From: Cyanodermella asteris
Taxonomy: Eukaryota > Ascomycota > Lecanoromycetes > Ostropales > Stictidaceae
Direction of reading: 5' to 3'
DNA: 64,000 nt
NCBI GenBank assembly: GCA_900618795.1
Contig: UYJD01000014.1
Location: 480,559 to 544,558 of the forward strand
The translations under genes were made by a program, and so were the position numbers. How positions within the stretch are numbered: the stretch's first letter is position 1; every line of letters begins with the position of its first letter. Below the pieces are notes generated by a model that had not been told where the DNA came from, searched no databases, and saw only the letters and a program-made list of their open reading frames with translations. Below are positions 1 through 11,012 of the stretch, in pieces.

Positions 1-155
1 CCGACATGCCTGACCGATGCATGTCGACCTGTTTGTTGTGGGGTCATGCGCGGCGCATCATCAAAATCGTATCTGCAGCGGTCACCGCTGGCCGCTGGTT
101 GGCCCGAATATCTCGATTAGTGGGTCTGACTAACGACTTGTCCTGCGTTTCATCG

Positions 156-1619
156 TCACTTTGCCCACGGCGCCTTGGTCGCTTCCATGCCAGAGCCGGC
201 TTCAACACCTTCCTGCGGCGGAGGAAGCTTTGCAGCTGACACTGCTCCTGACCCCGATGGTCGTGCCCATGGTGCTTGAGTTGGAGGAACTGATCCGCCG
301 CCGTTTTGTACAGCTGGTATCCTGGGCCTCGTTCCAGTCGTGGACGAGCCCCCTCCCATGGCCCATGGTGCTCTTGTCAAGCCGGCTTGCGCACCTTGCA
401 TTGTTGAGGTCACATCGATAGGACCTGGAACCTTGGAATCTGGTACGGCCCTCTGCATATGCGGTTGGCTTTGTGCGTGTACATTTGGCTTCTGCTCCAC
501 AGCGCTGGGGCTTCGGTCCCACTTGAAGAGCGACCCAAAGCGGAAATGCTGGACGACCGGAAATTTGGATAGGACTTCCGCATTGTACATCTTCATCATT
601 CCCTGTTGCTCGTTAGCGCCGTCTCATCAAAGTTCAGCCGTCGGACAGACCTTGTTGATCTTACCCCACCCAGCCCTGACTCCTGAAATGTCATATAGCG
701 TTGGTGAGTGTTCCCAAAAGGGGCCCTTCTTGACATCGTAGATGAAGCCAATGGCGCCGAAATACATGTTGCTAGTCCTTAGCGCCTGCACACGGTCTGC
801 TTTGGCAACATCGCCAGGGTCGGGTGCCTCTGCAAGGGAGCCTTCTGTGGGTGTTGTTTCTTGGTCACCAACGGCAGGCCCATACTGAGCGCTACCGAAG
901 ATGTATGGCGCGAACGAGTGGTCATCCAGACCCCAAACTCCGTGAGTGCCAGCTGGCTCGAGGTTGTAGGTCAGTATCAGCTTGCGTACGAGTACGAGGT
1001 ACGGCTGAATGACGCCAAGTACAATCTCGCGTTCAGCTGCTTGTGCAGGCAGCTCTGCAAAGCCGCCCAACTTCCATATGCCGGCCAAGAAGGCCAAGAA
1101 GCTGAGTTCGTGTCCAGTGCCATAGTCGAGTCGCTGTGAACTTCCGAAGCCACCGAGAAGGTAGAAGCTCAGTTCGCTGACTGCATCGGTCTCGCCTGCA
1201 GTCTTGAACGAGAGGACAGGTTTAGGAAGATGTGCCTCGAGTAGCGAGCGTGACTTTGCCTCAGCAAACTCAAACCATTTCCTGAAGCTGGCATTGCCAA
1301 ATCGACGAGGACCCGGATCAGGTGGGGCTTGATCGATGAGGTGATCCAGATCACGCAGAAGGGCTCTGAGACCAAGCACGGTTTGTGACGTGAACGTGTC
1401 AGTCTCACTGAGTTGGAATGATTTGGAACCAGATGTCGCCTTCGCAGGGAACATTGACCGGTTCAGTTGGCCTAGGAAAGTGAGAATGTCTTCATATGCT
1501 TGAGAAACGAGAAACGTGGCCAAATCGGATCCTTCGTTGATCAACTTCGCAGGCTCCTTAAACGCATATGAGGTGCTAGGGCTAAGACGCCCTAGCGATG
1601 GCAAGCTTTGCTCGGCCAT
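156..1619 (-). CDS. RRD1: Serine/threonine protein phosphatase 2A activator (PTPA, RRD1 type)
   Basis: Peptidyl-prolyl isomerase that activates PP2A-type phosphatases. Two exons, 1619-651 and 602-156, joined over a 48-nt GT..AG intron (650-603), giving about 471 aa. The splice restores the PTPA run GWGKINKGMMKMYNAEVL. Other family blocks seen are YGTGHELSF, GVWGLDDHSF and a W-rich C-terminal core ending near VVQHFRFGSLFKW. The C-terminal 100 or so residues are low complexity with three APWA motifs (APWAM, APWAR, APWAK), the tail I recall from fungal RRD1 rather than the shorter RRD2. The start ATG at 1619 is the first in frame. It is divergent from the next gene, sharing a 0.55-kb upstream region. 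The family is certain; the RRD1 choice over RRD2 rests on the tail and length. Confidence 0.9.
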
Positions 1620-2168
1620 GATTTACATTCAGCGGACGTATCGCCAGATGACCATGTGCATTGGCAAGGTGAGAAGGTAAGCTTTGAGCTCGAGAAAGTT
1701 CCTCAAGGTAGTCCAGAAGAGACTCTTAGAGAGGGTTTAGTTTCGTATGGAGCCTTCAAACCTAGTATGTGCTGCTGAGACACGTTGGTCTCATGTTTGC
1801 AGCTGCCCGGCCTCAACCTCGCCCACCCTGCGTCATGCACGTGACCAGGAGTGCTCAACGCGTTTCCTGCAACGGCTCCGCACACGCGCTTGGGCCTCCC
1901 CACCAGCTGCCCTCGCTTCCCCAGCATCCATTTCAATTGACGGATCTCTGGAGGGCTTGCTGTGTCGACCGTAAAGTTGGCAGTTAGATGGCGTTAGACT
2001 TAAGCCAATTGCGAATCTCTGCCAGCTCACGTCAGTAAGGTCATCAATTGCTGTACTCCTGTTCGCGACAAGAAAGCTACTGGATCGAGACTCCCCGGAC
2101 TCGCATGACCGATTGCGTCCATTTGCGAGGCGTGGCCAGCCTTTAACGACTCGCGAAACATCTACGTC
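1620..2168. other. Divergent intergenic region
   Basis: Contains the start regions of two genes transcribed away from each other. No conserved element or coding stretch was recognised. Confidence 0.5.
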
Positions 2169-4256
2169 ATGGTCACCCTGCAAGAAAGAACAAATGCACA
2201 GAAAGGCAGCGTTAAAGAAACCCCGAAACCGGCCGGAGATGGCATCAATGTTCCTACATCGAGTGGCCGAAAATTGAAAAGACCTGCCGCGAAATTAGCC
2301 TCAAGTCAGGCCAATAAGAAGGCCAAGATAACGACGAGCAAGAGCAAAGCAAGAACAAAAGAGCCAGAGGAAGAAGCCGAAGCAGTCGAAGACGAGAAAG
2401 AGGCCCAGTTGTGGGTAGAGGGACATGATGAACAGGAGCGTGGAAGTGATGAAGAGCGACAACAGCGGCCACCGACAGCGCCAGTGGTCACAAAAGCAAA
2501 GAGTAAGGACACTTTACAATCGTCGACGAGGCGCGGAACCAAGGAAGAATCGGAATCGGACGATAGCGAATATGAGGATGTTGATGAAGGGGTAGACGAC
2601 GATAGGGGCGATGGTGATGAAGAAGACGACGACAACGACCAACCTTCCAGCGCAGCGCCGCCGCAGCGATCAACCAAATCGAAGATAATCAAGGTGAAAT
2701 CGAAAAGCGCGCCAAGAGCGATGGCGGAACAGCGCAAGCAAGCCAGGCTAGAACAGAAGCCATCGCGAGGCGGTGATTTTGGCCGGCAGAAAACCAGAAG
2801 CAAACCTGCGGTGATTGAAACCTTGGCTGCGTCAGAAGACGAAAGTGCGGAGGAAACAGACACTTTAGAACCCGACTTTGACGACCTTGCGTCAAGACAT
2901 GATGACCCCGACTTTAATGTTGATATGATTCCCGATGCTTCGTTCTGGACGATTTCGGATATGGAGTTTTTCGACGACTCTGCAGGAGACAATGTACGAA
3001 AGTGCGTCGAGGAAATCAAAGGCTCTTGGAGAGCGGCGCAAGAACGCCGTTCGCTCAAGCCGAGGACCAAGTTCGTACGCGTGCTCGAACTTCACAAGCC
3101 GTGGAATCTGGCAGCAGAAATCATTAAGGATGAGTGTCACGATGCCGGCGACCCTCGCGGCGAGCTTCGGCAATTCATCAGCAATCTAGTCGGTATGCTC
3201 AGGAAACTGGACAAGCGCAGGACATGGCGGCACACTCGGGCAGTACTGCACGACTTCTACACGACAGTATATCCGGGGCTAGCGCTACTGGTCTTTATGG
3301 CCATCTCGGCGCTAGGCCCCGAATTTGAGACGGGCCGTGAGGATGTCGGGAGAGCTATCGAAGCGGTTGATTCCATCATCTCGCTGAACGTTGCGACGGC
3401 AGAACTGGAGCATCGGCTCATCTCTCATCTCCTCACGAAAGCAGATGATAGAGTAGAAGCTACTAATTCAGACCTTGTCACAGGCGCGAGGTCCATTCTT
3501 CGGTCATCACTATCACAGATCGAGCTATCTTTCAAGGCAGAACTCAAGCGACTTTGTAATGTGAGGGAACTTCGGCGCCGTGAAGCTAGAGACGGGCGGG
3601 AAGGAACTTATAGCTCTTCTCGCCAACGAGAAGACCGTACAGACTCCATAGAGGTAGAAGCTGAGCGCGATCGCGATGAACGCGCCAGACTGAACCTTGC
3701 GCGCCGGGAACGCGCACTGCGCGAACGCTACCACCCCGAACGAGCCAATTTCCAACGCCTAGAGGCTCTGCGTATCGCAAAGCTGAACGCGGCAAGACAG
3801 ACGCCAATAGCGCAGAATGTCAACCCGCGAAGATCGGCTCCGGAACGAAGCCAGGAGGATGACGACTTCGAAACCACGTGGACCTCGGAGTGGAACACGC
3901 TCAACCGCAAATTAGCACAGCCCGACCGAGACGCCATCTCGATCCAAATCCTGGAAGCCGACAAAAGCACGATGCTCGAGGAACGGATTCGACATTACAG
4001 GCCGCAAATCTGGCGACGGCTGTGCGAGATCAACGACGAGAAGAGCATCAACATGCGCGCCCAGGCGCGGATCCAGTACTGCATGGACGATGACGAGATG
4101 CGGAGATACTGTGAAATGAACGAGGAACAGGTTGTCGAGCAATTGAAAGAACTCGTGAGATGGGCCCTCGACAGGCAGCGCGAAGGACGGGCCGAGGGAG
4201 AGGCGCAGTACGACTTGGGGTGGATGCAACATTTTGTGGATGAGTGGAGGACGTGA
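2169..4256 (+). CDS. Hypothetical acidic, charged protein (695 aa)
   Basis: Single uninterrupted frame from ATG 2169. Residues 1-240 are disordered: Lys/Ala-rich with KKAKI, then acidic Glu/Asp/Ser tracts, then basic patches, a make-up typical of nuclear or chromatin-associated fungal proteins. Residues about 260-470 look folded and helical (for example WNLAAEIIKDECHDAG and SNLVGMLRKLDKRRTW). About 480-560 is a highly charged Arg/Glu helix. The C-terminal 100 residues are again ordered and end in DLGWMQHFVDEWRT. No known domain was recognised, so no function is given. The long frame, the divergent partner gene and the ordered blocks support it as a real gene. A nuclear location is inference from composition only. 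Confidence 0.75.
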   Translation: MVTLQERTNAQKGSVKETPKPAGDGINVPTSSGRKLKRPAAKLASSQANKKAKITTSKSKARTKEPEEEAEAVEDEKEAQLWVEGHDEQERGSDEERQQRPPTAPVVTKAKSKDTLQSSTRRGTKEESESDDSEYEDVDEGVDDDRGDGDEEDDDNDQPSSAAPPQRSTKSKIIKVKSKSAPRAMAEQRKQARLEQKPSRGGDFGRQKTRSKPAVIETLAASEDESAEETDTLEPDFDDLASRHDDPDFNVDMIPDASFWTISDMEFFDDSAGDNVRKCVEEIKGSWRAAQERRSLKPRTKFVRVLELHKPWNLAAEIIKDECHDAGDPRGELRQFISNLVGMLRKLDKRRTWRHTRAVLHDFYTTVYPGLALLVFMAISALGPEFETGREDVGRAIEAVDSIISLNVATAELEHRLISHLLTKADDRVEATNSDLVTGARSILRSSLSQIELSFKAELKRLCNVRELRRREARDGREGTYSSSRQREDRTDSIEVEAERDRDERARLNLARRERALRERYHPERANFQRLEALRIAKLNAARQTPIAQNVNPRRSAPERSQEDDDFETTWTSEWNTLNRKLAQPDRDAISIQILEADKSTMLEERIRHYRPQIWRRLCEINDEKSINMRAQARIQYCMDDDEMRRYCEMNEEQVVEQLKELVRWALDRQREGRAEGEAQYDLGWMQHFVDEWRT

Positions 4257-4826
4257 CAGTGGTGATCAGATGACTTGACTGAGACCGAGATGAGCTGAGA
4301 TGGGCCGGACCGGGTTGCGAATGCTGGGTCTTTGATCTCCCGATGATACCCCCTTGGGGTCTTGGCCTCTTGCCGAATATAGTGAGCTGCTGGAAAAATC
4401 ACCTTGTTGTTTTTGGCCGTGACATTTGATTATCGGACTCAGCTTGATCAATACATGTCGATGAATATGCCCTCAGATTTTGCCCTGGCCGAAGACTAGG
4501 TATAAGAGCTTTCACGCAAAGCCGGATTCCAGTCAAGAATGTGGGGTGAGATTCTTGGGGTGAGACTTTACAACTTTCAACCCTCATTGACACCAGCACC
4601 TAGGCATACGCCGGATCTACCCAATGATGCAAAAAGTGCAGAAAATGCAGTGTACGCAGAACACGCAGCACAGCAAAGGAATGACATCACGCGAATATGA
4701 GAAGACAAGAGTATGTATAAATTAATGCTTCATTGCTTCGTAGCGTGACTCGGATGCACGTTAAACATTAACTTGAGTGGTATCACAATATCCAAGGCTT
4801 CGCACCTCCAAGAATCAATCGCTCGC
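4257..4826. other. Convergent 3' intergenic region
   Basis: Lies between the 3' ends of the unknown acidic-protein gene and the transporter gene. Nothing further recognised. Confidence 0.5.
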
Positions 4827-6452
4827 TTAAACCATGGATCCAGAGCGGGCGACATCCTCGACAACGTCGGCCTTGAGGGTACCCTTCTCAGTGATACCAA
4901 CCTTGGCGGCGAAGGTCTGGGTCGGGCGCCAGCTGGCGGATTGGCGGGGGGAGACCTCCTCAAGCATCTGGTCGACCTGCTCGAGGGTAAGACCCTTGGT
5001 CTCGGGAACGAGGAAGTAGGCGTAGACGAAGGCAGCCGTGCAGAGGGCACCCCAGATGAAGAAGACCTTGGGGCCGAGGTTTCCCTTGTCCTCCTGGGTC
5101 ATGTAAGGGGTGATGACAGCGATGATGCAGTTCCACAGCCAGTTGGACGCGGTGGAAAGGGCAACACCACGGGATCGGATCGGCAGAGGGAAGATCTCAC
5201 CGATGACGACCCAGGCACCGGGACCCCAGGTGGTGGCGAAGAAGAAGATGTAGATGCAGATGAAGGCGATGATGGCGCGAGTTGGGGCCGGGTCGAGGGT
5301 GACGGTACCGGTGATTGCGCAAATGAACTCGCAGATCAACATGCCAAGGGCACCCCAGATGAGCAGAGGGCGACGACCGAACTTCTCAATGGTCCAGAAC
5401 GAGATAGGAGTGCTGCACACGTTGATGATGGTGAAAATCATGGAGATGAGGAAGACGTTCTGGATGGTGCCGAGGGAGGTCAGGAAGATGGTGGAGTAGT
5501 AGAAGATGAAGTTGACACCAGTCCACTGCTGCATCATCTGGAGGGAGGTACCGAGGACAGTACGGCGAAGGTTAGACTTGGCGTCAAAGAGAGAACCCTT
5601 GAAGCAGTTGAGCCAGGAGTTGAGCCAGTTGGTCTGGGGAATCAGTTTCATCTCGTACTCGTGATTGGCGACAATCTCGGCAAGCTCGGTCTGAACGAAC
5701 TCGGACTCGACGGGCTGGCCACGGACGGAGGCAAGAGCGGCAGCGGCAGCGGTCAGATTTCCGCGCTTGACGAAGTAACGGGGAGACTCGGGCAGCAAGA
5801 AGAGACCAGTGCCCAGAATCAGACCGAAAGCAATTTGAATGCCCATGGGGATGCGGTAGCTGCCAGTGTCGCGGCGGTTCTGAGTGGCATAGTCGACGCA
5901 AGAGGCCAACAAGAGACCAATGGTGATGCAGAACTGGTAGCCGGAGACAATGGCACCACGGACCTTTCGGGGAGCGATCTCAGACATGTACAGAATGACA
6001 ATGGCAGAGACGAAACCAACACCGAAACCAGCAATCAAACGGCCAGCAACGAGAAGGCCGAGGCCGTAAGAAGCAGTCTGGAGAACGACACCGAGGATGA
6101 AGATTGCGCAACCCATGATGATGGTGGTACGACGTCCAACCATGTCGGACAGATCACCGGCGATCAGAGCACCGAAGAAAGTACCGGCGGAGAGGATGGA
6201 GACAATCAGGGAGGTGGTGGGCGTGGAGATTGTGACGTTCTTGGGGTCGTCGAAAGCGCCATAGTTGCCGGTAATGACACCGATGAACTCGGGCATGGCA
6301 TTGACACCGTTGATGTATCCAGAGTCGAAACCGAAGAGGATACCGCCGAAGCAGGCGAAGGCGCAAAGCAGGTAGGCCTTGAAGGTAACGGGGGCTTCGA
6401 CGAGGTTGACATCGGTCGTCGCGATGATGGGGCCAACAGCTCCACCAGGCAT
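4827..6452 (-). CDS. MFS sugar (hexose) transporter, high-affinity glucose transporter-like
   Basis: Plasma-membrane sugar/H+ symporter of the fungal hexose-transporter family (HXT, MstA and RCO-3 relatives), 541 aa, single exon. Family signatures: GRR in the TM2-TM3 loop (about 107-109), GRLIAGFGVG (137-146), EIAPRKVRGA (158-167), PESPRYFVKRG (221-231), QQWTGVNFIFYY (308-319), FGRRPL (359-364) and PETKGLTLEQ (483-492). About twelve hydrophobic segments lie between. Codons are strongly biased to C/G third positions, which implies high expression. This also leaves the opposite strand free of stops over the whole gene (an artefact). On the minus strand near 6637-6596 a GTGAGT...TTTCAG pair could be a short 5'-UTR intron (inference). 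Substrate specificity among hexoses cannot be read from the sequence. Confidence 0.93.
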   Translation of the reverse strand: MPGGAVGPIIATTDVNLVEAPVTFKAYLLCAFACFGGILFGFDSGYINGVNAMPEFIGVITGNYGAFDDPKNVTISTPTTSLIVSILSAGTFFGALIAGDLSDMVGRRTTIIMGCAIFILGVVLQTASYGLGLLVAGRLIAGFGVGFVSAIVILYMSEIAPRKVRGAIVSGYQFCITIGLLLASCVDYATQNRRDTGSYRIPMGIQIAFGLILGTGLFLLPESPRYFVKRGNLTAAAAALASVRGQPVESEFVQTELAEIVANHEYEMKLIPQTNWLNSWLNCFKGSLFDAKSNLRRTVLGTSLQMMQQWTGVNFIFYYSTIFLTSLGTIQNVFLISMIFTIINVCSTPISFWTIEKFGRRPLLIWGALGMLICEFICAITGTVTLDPAPTRAIIAFICIYIFFFATTWGPGAWVVIGEIFPLPIRSRGVALSTASNWLWNCIIAVITPYMTQEDKGNLGPKVFFIWGALCTAAFVYAYFLVPETKGLTLEQVDQMLEEVSPRQSASWRPTQTFAAKVGITEKGTLKADVVEDVARSGSMV

Positions 6453-9400
6453 GATTGAGGGACGCTAGCCGGAGCTAGACTTGGAATTATCGATTGGTGC
6501 TTGTCTTCAGCGGTGATCGCAGCGATCACTGGAGGTGCAAGTCAGCGTTGGAAAGGGCGCGGGTGGATCTGGGGCAAGGTGTGGGGAGAGCTTGCAGGTG
6601 CTGAAATAGACAGGCTGCGGGCATGTTTACTCACATTGTTGCTTGTGGCCGAGGCGTGAAGTCAGGTGGGCTGGTGAGACAAAGACCGCCTTCACTCGCT
6701 GGATGCAGGACAAGGAGAAACAGAGGGCGCGATGCAGGAAACGGACAGGCCGGATATTAAGTATTGGGCGGGCAGGTACGACGCCGTCGTGTGAGGCAGG
6801 CGCGGCCGGGCTCCGCACGATTGGTTTGGTCGCAGGGAAGGAGTAGCGCAGCTCCAAGCAGTCGCTCTCACCCAAAGCTCACAGGGAAACAGTCAGCTTG
6901 GGCCCGCGCGCGCGCCGGCCAGGCTGGGGGTGTGGGGAAGGAAGGCGCTCTCGACCCGCGCTAGAAGCTAGCATGCGACTTTTCTCTCTCGTCGGCTCGC
7001 GCTCCTCTCTCGTGCTAGCTTCCTGCTTCCCCCATGAAAACTTGCACGCCGCAATTTCAAATTTCGACCTCTCCCTTCAGGTGGCTGCTTGGAGCACGCC
7101 GCAGCCGGCCATTGGTCGCTGTTCGCCGCCTGCGGCATCCGCGAATCTCAATTTCGGCCCGTGATTTGCGCAAGAGGTTGCGCGCGTCCAGTGACCTTGG
7201 CCGATCCCGCGCGTGTCTCTCCAGCAGTTCTCCAGACTCCAGAATCATCTCCAGCCCGTCTCCACACTGCGGCTCGTGTCTCATCCGCCACATTTGCGAC
7301 CTCTAGACCTATTGTAAAGTGCCGACCGCCGTATCCGCTTACAGCTGTCCTCCGAGCCCGGCAGCCTGCGAGGCTCTTGTCCGGGACGACGGCGCTACGC
7401 GTGCACGATGGTATCGAAAAGCATGTCGCGAGATTGACAGCGCCGATCGAAGCTTGGCTGCTGGTCAATCATCATGTCGAAATTTGAACTCTACCTCTCC
7501 GGCGAAACGACGGGCGGGCCACCCGTCGATACAACGTTGCAAAACGCGCTGGATCGCTGCTGGGCCGCCGCGGATGCCAGCTGAAGCGATGGCTAATATC
7601 AGCAGACCTTCTACAGCTTACCCAAGCGACGAGCGCTTTTTCGCGCTCGTAAATCCACCTCGGCTGGGTCATTTGCACCGTCCTACACGAACACTCACCA
7701 GCTATTTGCCTCGCCAAGATGACACCCGAATACCTGGCTGCCTAACTGGCCACTTTCGACTGTGCCTCAACGGACAGCGCGTACTTGCAGAGGTATTTTT
7801 GCATGGTTGTGAGGATCCTGGCATTGTATTGGAGGATCGGGCTCGTTTGATCCTGCTACAAAAAGGTTGCACCGCCAGACTTGTCCATCCGGTCAGCATC
7901 GTGGCTCCTCCGACGCCGACGCCGAGCGAACAAAAGCCTTTGGCAAATTCTCCAGGGTGTCAATGCTTTGAGATCGTTGGTTTCATTGGCGAGTTGGAAG
8001 TTCGGATTGTCCACTTCAGGCACATCTGGGGTCTGATCGTGCATCTGATTCGTTCCGAACCTGGTGCCACGTTTTCGCGAAAGCGGCACCTCGCTGGGTC
8101 GATCAGCACGCCGATCACCTGAGGTAGCTTCTCGAGGGTCTGCATGGCAGACACGACCACAGAAGAACAGATACCGAATTTGCTGAGCATGCGCTCCAGT
8201 ACATACACCTGCTTCTTGATACTGAAGTGCTACAAATATGCACGCCGCAAGGCTGTTGGAACAGGGCTGCGGCAAAGGCCCGTTTCCAAGAGGAGGGCTA
8301 CAGACTTTTCAGTACCCAACGGTAGTCGCAACAAGGCCCGCTTGTAGTGAGCAACGCACACGACATCCCACTTCTACGACAAACCGCAGGTCTTGATCCG
8401 ATGTCAAGCTTTGCTTGAAACGAAGCCTCGCGTAAACTTGTGCGACCCGTTCACTGCTCATTCTGCTCGAGGCTAGAGTTCGCCACAAGACGAGTCACCT
8501 GGAACGGCGGTGGTTTCAATTTTTTTCAAACTTTGATCGGACAGGTTTCGAAGCTCTGGGCCTGTCGAGCGAGCCTGTACGTGATCGCATGTCTACAATT
8601 CCTAGACTGCGTAAAGTCTGTTCGCGGTATGACGATTGACGACTGCATGCTCAGCCTTGTACAGGTGATCCGGGGGCCGGTTTGAGGCTGCTGGGAGATG
8701 GATGGTTCGACCTTGGCAGGATGCTGGCCAGATGCGGGCTGTCACAAGCGCCGCTCGCCTTCTAGCGTCGTGACGACAAAGTGAGTGACTTCTATCTAGC
8801 TTGTTTCCGTCGGCCATGTTCGTCCTGTCTGTCGCAGACGCCAATCCGATTTGCTTGACCAGCGTCGGAGCTCAGCTAGGTAGACTGCCTCGTGCTGGGG
8901 GGGTCCCCACGATACTGGGCGTGCCGCCCTGGCGGGTCATCTTGGGTTGCTTGCTAAGGCTGCTGATGATGGCCCCGTACTTGCGAAGTCTAGGACAGTA
9001 TCCGAGCGTGCTTTGCGTCACTTGGGAGACCATCGTCGAATCGGGGATAAAAACATGCCGACGTGTCTCAAGCATAGATCTGGCAGTCCGATCTGCTGAC
9101 AAAATACAGCCGCGCTTTATTTTGACGCATGCTACGCACCCTAGCTCTTTCAATGGCGCGACTCGTCCACGTGCATTGCGGATCTTGGATAATGGAAACA
9201 TCTCGTCGTGGCCATTCTAGACGAGTCTGGCTGTATAAAATTGTGTCATGGCATCTTGGAAATGCCTCTGGGCGCAAGTCAGCAGACCTTGATCCTCGTC
9301 ATCGTCACACGAAAGAATGCTGACAAGCCTAGGGCGTGCCAAGTCTTGAAACCGACAAATATACGCGAGGTGAACGCCTGTCGATTTTACGCCACACTAC

Positions 9401-11012
9401 GCCAAAAGTGGGGTTTCCAGCATCTCATAGGACCTGTCGATCATGCTTCGCAGGGATCTCGACCGGGGCTTTACTGGTGAGCACTATTGGATCCCCAGTA
9501 GATCCACTTCTCTAGCTTATGACCGTGCATGTCGAGACGGCTCAAAAGACTCCGACATCAGGTCGTCGGCGCTGAGGGCCTCACTCATTCGCGAGAACTT
9601 CTTGATTGGCACTCTATGTGAACCTGCTTTGGCCTTGCAATTGTGAATTTGAGGTCGAGGTTATATGCTGTGGCCATCTATACGAACCAAAACTTGGAAG
9701 CGATGCCGATCAACGGGCAGTTTCTCGCACGATCTGACTTGTTGCGACCCATCTCCTCCGCCAAGTCAGCTATGAACAATGAATCTCAATGTTCTATCGA
9801 AGCTGGCATGAGTTTATTGCTCAGCACACCATCAATGCTGCTTGCCCAGGTTTGATGGTCTTCTGTCAGCTGGAGCAGGTTCCTCGTATCTCGATAAGGG
9901 CCGTGACTTGGGCATGCACTTGACCGTCGAGCCCAATCGCCCAGCGCTTGCCTGCGTGCCGCCACAGTAGCACAAGGCATAAAGCTTACATGCAGTGAGT
10001 GGCAGATCACTAGCGCGGGTCAACTTTTCGTGAGATGTGCTTTGTGTGGCATCTCTGGTCTGCCTCCAATTGAAGGCTCGACGCTGCATCAGGACATGCG
10101 AAATCGACCTGACGAGTTCGATTTTCTTTCGGCCGAGCACGGCAATAGTGCCCTCACCATCGACCGAAGCTCCTGCCCAGGAGTGTGCTTTGGGAAGACT
10201 TTTGTGCAAATCCGCCGGCTCCGCCAAATGTCTCCACTGCGGAGCTCGCGCTGTCGGGACCACCTTTGCGAACGCTCCGCCGCTCTCGAGTCTGGAGCTC
10301 CATGGGGATAACTGTGGGCTATTCCTGCCACGCGCCCAGAAGGCTCCCGCGATAAAGCATCGCTCTCAGTGTGTGCGGTGGCGGATACCGATTGTTTGCG
10401 CCGCTGCGATGATTATTGCTCCGCAGAATCCGCTATTCCTACGAGCCTGTCTTGGGCTCAATTTCACGAATCCACTCCTCAGAGCCGGACCCGCGGACCC
10501 GGAGGATTTGCGAGCCTCGGGATTCGAGTTTGTGTTGACGCAACTGTTATTGCTGCCATAGTATGCAGCTTGGACAGGAAGCTTGGGGCTGATTTGATAT
10601 TGATAAGGATGCCCTTTACTAATGATTACTGAGGATGTTCTCGGAGCCCGCGGACTTCATTGTCAGCTAGCGGTTCGCTTTTCACGATTGATCGTTGAGC
10701 CTTCACAGTGGGCGAATGTAGCGACTGAATGCTCCGCAGCGTGCAGCTTTGATCTAAATGGCAGGAATCATCTGGAAGAGCAGCTAAACTCCTTTCAAAG
10801 CTATGCAATCATATTCCGATCACTCGAAAAAACACGCTTCAGCACCAAAGCTACAACTCCACTCTCTATTTTTCATACGCCTTGAAAGCGGGTAGATCAA
10901 TGGCGCCATAAAGTGCTTTGTCAACGCTATGAGTAACCCAGAATGAATGGAAGTCATGAAAAGGTATGAAATGGCCGTCAAACCGTCAATCGTGACTGCT
11001 ACTTCATCTCAG
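6453..11012. other. Gene-poor interval (about 4.6 kb)
   Basis: Begins with the transporter's upstream region. All open frames here are short and show no family motif. I saw no transposase, reverse transcriptase, tRNA or tandem array. Base composition is not AT-rich, so it does not look like a repeat-induced-point-mutated repeat. It could hold long UTRs, non-coding RNA or unrecognised decayed sequence. Confidence 0.5.

Noticed and set aside
4773-6458. 561-codon open frame on the plus strand opposite the hexose transporter
   Set aside because: It mirrors the transporter exactly; strong C/G-ending codons remove stops from the opposite strand. The translation is low-complexity Gly/Asp/Glu without any family motif.
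7319-8122. Plus-strand frame of about 267 codons in the gene-poor interval
   Set aside because: No domain, Cys/Arg-rich random-looking composition and no supporting splice or family signal; it also lacks an ATG at its first position.
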